Source: Syntrophaceae bacterium (GTDB lineage: Bacteria > Desulfobacterota > SM23-61). From it: 6,792 bases of DNA. The notes below the pieces were generated by a model. The model saw only the letters and a list, made by a program, of their open reading frames with translations, was not told the DNA's origin and did no database searches. How positions within the stretch are numbered: the first letter of the stretch is position 1; each line of letters opens with the position of its first letter. Where the stretch lies: assembly GCA_003154025.1 (NCBI GenBank), contig PMCE01000238.1, positions 1 to 6,792 on the forward strand. The letters run 5' to 3'. The position numbers were made by a program, and so were the translations under genes. Below, piece by piece: positions 5,796 to 6,792 of this stretch.

Positions 5796-5820
5796 TATAC
5801 TTGACCTGACGGCCAGTATA
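5796..5820. promoter_or_regulatory. Small inverted repeat between binding protein and glycosylase genes
   Basis: TATACT (5796-5801) and AGTATA (5815-5820) are perfect inverted arms around 13 nt, overlapping a second pair, ACTTGA/TCAAGT. It is AT-rich in a more GC-rich gap and could be an operator for the following gene. There is no terminator-like T-run. The rest of the 208-nt gap (5729-5936) shows no other structure or well-spaced promoter. Confidence 0.25.
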
Positions 5821-5936
5821 AAATCAAGTCACGCTCCGCAGTTTTGTCCAAGGCCAAGACCAAAATTAACCCCCCCGATCCCCTGCCGCGTTGCGTTTGA
5901 TATTTGAATTTTGATCCGGATGGAGTTAAAAAACTT

Positions 5937-6557
5937 ATGAAAAAGCCCTTGGATCAATTACTGATTCGGAAGGCCGTAAGACATCTAAAAACATCGGATC
6001 GAGCTCTTTCTGGCTTGATTGTTAAGCATGGCCCCTGCAAGATTTCGCCGGCGCTGGATAACCCTTTTCATGCCCTGGCTTCTTCGATCGTTAGTCAACA
6101 GATTTCAGCCCATGCCGCCAGAGCGATCAAGGGCAGGCTTTTTGATCTGCTCGGGACTCAGGTCTTTACACCGCAAAATGTTTTAAAAATCTCGGCAAAA
6201 AATTTCCGCTCCGCGGGATTATCGCGGCGAAAATTCGATTACCTTCACGGGTTGGCCTCGGCCATTAGAAATGGGGATCTTGATTTTGCCTCTATCGCTA
6301 CCTGGGAAGACGAAGAAGTGATCAGCAAACTTACCACCTTTTCAGGAATTGGACGGTGGACCGCAGAGATGTTTCTTATCTTCGGACTGGGAAGGCCGGA
6401 TGTGTTATCGGTCAATGATGCCGGTCTCAAGAGAGGATTCAAGGTGGCGTATAATCTCCCGCAGTCGCCATCCGCGGATGAAATGATTTCGATCAGCGAA
6501 CCGTGGAGGCCTTACCGGAGTGTGGGGAGCTGGTATCTCTGGAGGGTGGTGGACTGA
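5937..6557 (+). CDS. DNA-3-methyladenine glycosylase II (AlkA-type, HhH-GPD superfamily)
   Basis: The 206-residue product removes alkylated bases such as 3-methyladenine from DNA, starting base excision repair. Numbered from the ATG at 5937: an N-terminal helical domain with NPFHALASSIVSQQIS (about 42-57), the helix-hairpin-helix with FSGIGRWTAEMF (135-146), the catalytic aspartate D161 in LSVNDAG, and the typical C-terminal PWRPYRSVGSWYLWR (189-203). All key parts are present, so it looks functional; it has the short form lacking AlkA's extra N-terminal domain. The frame is open back to a TTG at 5904, but the ATG is preferred because GGAG (5922-5925) lies 11 nt upstream and the protein then begins close to family starts. 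It is separated from the transport operon by about 200 nt and is probably transcribed alone. Confidence 0.9.
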   Translation: MKKPLDQLLIRKAVRHLKTSDRALSGLIVKHGPCKISPALDNPFHALASSIVSQQISAHAARAIKGRLFDLLGTQVFTPQNVLKISAKNFRSAGLSRRKFDYLHGLASAIRNGDLDFASIATWEDEEVISKLTTFSGIGRWTAEMFLIFGLGRPDVLSVNDAGLKRGFKVAYNLPQSPSADEMISISEPWRPYRSVGSWYLWRVVD

Positions 6558-6563
6558 GGCTTT

Positions 6564-6592
6564 GTTCCAAGGCAACAAAAAATTATTGGAAC
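6564..6592. repeat. Inverted repeat just after the glycosylase gene
   Basis: GTTCCAA (6564-6570) and TTGGAAC (6586-6592) are perfect 7-bp arms around a 15-nt A-rich loop, starting 7 nt after the stop codon. Position suits an mRNA 3' hairpin, but no T-run follows, so a classical terminator is not supported. Confidence 0.35.
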
Positions 6593-6602
6593 GCGGATGA
6601 AC

Positions 6603-6736
6603 ACAGCGCGGCAGGGCCGCAACCAAAAGAAAGTGCCTCAAGTTAAAAGATTCAAAAAGTTATCTAAACTTGCCCTCGGTATGCTTAACAAAAATTTCAG
6701 AGTTTGCAAGTAAGTAGTACAGCGCGGCAGGGCCGC
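6603..6736. repeat. Exact 18-bp direct repeat pair
   Basis: ACAGCGCGGCAGGGCCGC occurs at 6603-6620 and again, identical, at 6719-6736, spaced 116 nt. Each copy contains a compact GCGGC-AGG-GCCGC hairpin. Both are followed within a few bases by AAAAG/AAAGTG-type sequence, so the real repeated unit may be longer and degenerate. No gene was seen in 6558-6792. Confidence 0.75.
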
Positions 6737-6740
6737 CGGC

Positions 6741-6792
6741 AAAAGTGACTAGAGTCTCTAAAGTGCGCTAGAGTGCCTAGAGTTAGAAAGAT
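6741..6792. repeat. Degenerate 9-10-bp tandem repeat reaching the window edge
   Basis: Four units of the form CTA(G/A)AGT followed by 2-3 variable bases start at 6749, 6758, 6768 and 6777. A related AAAGTGCCTCAAGTT stretch lies at 6630-6644. The array runs to the right edge and probably continues beyond it. No coding content. Confidence 0.6.

Noticed and set aside
5904..5936. Upstream TTG start for the DNA glycosylase
   Set aside because: No ribosome site precedes it, while the ATG at 5937 has GGAG upstream and gives a family-typical N-terminus.
5920..5940. Six-codon ORF overlapping the glycosylase start (ATGA overlap)
   Set aside because: A leader peptide with translational coupling is possible in principle, but it has no ribosome site of its own and the overlap is easily chance.

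Overview
The window is bacterial, with moderate-to-high GC, and its gene set fits an uncultured anaerobic deltaproteobacterium (Desulfobacterota-like). The pointers are periplasmic solute-binding proteins of the TAXI/TRAP and TctC/Bug types, an iron-type alcohol dehydrogenase and short dispersed intergenic repeats. This placement is an inference from gene style; no phylogenetic marker is present.

Left part (1-1092). The 3' part of a TAXI-family solute-binding protein gene, open to the left window edge, runs on the plus strand and carries a C-terminal membrane anchor. It converges on a minus-strand iron-containing alcohol dehydrogenase of the KdnB-like (Kdo 8-oxidase) subfamily at 1093-2157. 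The gap between them holds copy 1 of an approximately 69-nt repeat, followed in minus orientation by a terminator-like hairpin that would end the dehydrogenase transcript.

Middle (2158-3059). About 900 bases have no gene I can support. They hold a run of inverted repeats just upstream of the dehydrogenase (possible structured 5' leader), short protein-like open stretches on the minus strand (possible decayed gene), copy 2 of the same repeat in the same orientation, and a plus-strand terminator-like hairpin plus a second hairpin just before the next gene. The two repeat copies therefore flank the dehydrogenase as direct repeats.

Right part (3060-5728). Three plus-strand genes with strong ribosome binding sites form a probable operon: a VOC/glyoxalase-fold metalloprotein and two different TctC/Bug-type substrate-binding proteins, with no TctA/TctB membrane genes in view. 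The likely theme is capture of an organic acid and an isomerase, lyase or epimerase-type step on it; the substrate cannot be read from sequence.

End (5729-6792). An intact HhH-GPD DNA-3-methyladenine glycosylase, apparently unrelated to the operon, is followed by intergenic sequence with an exact 18-bp repeat pair and a degenerate 9-10-bp tandem repeat running to the right edge. No rRNA, tRNA, CRISPR array, transposase or phage gene was seen. The most interesting unexplained structure is the repeat pair around the dehydrogenase and the hairpin-rich sequence between it and the VOC gene.
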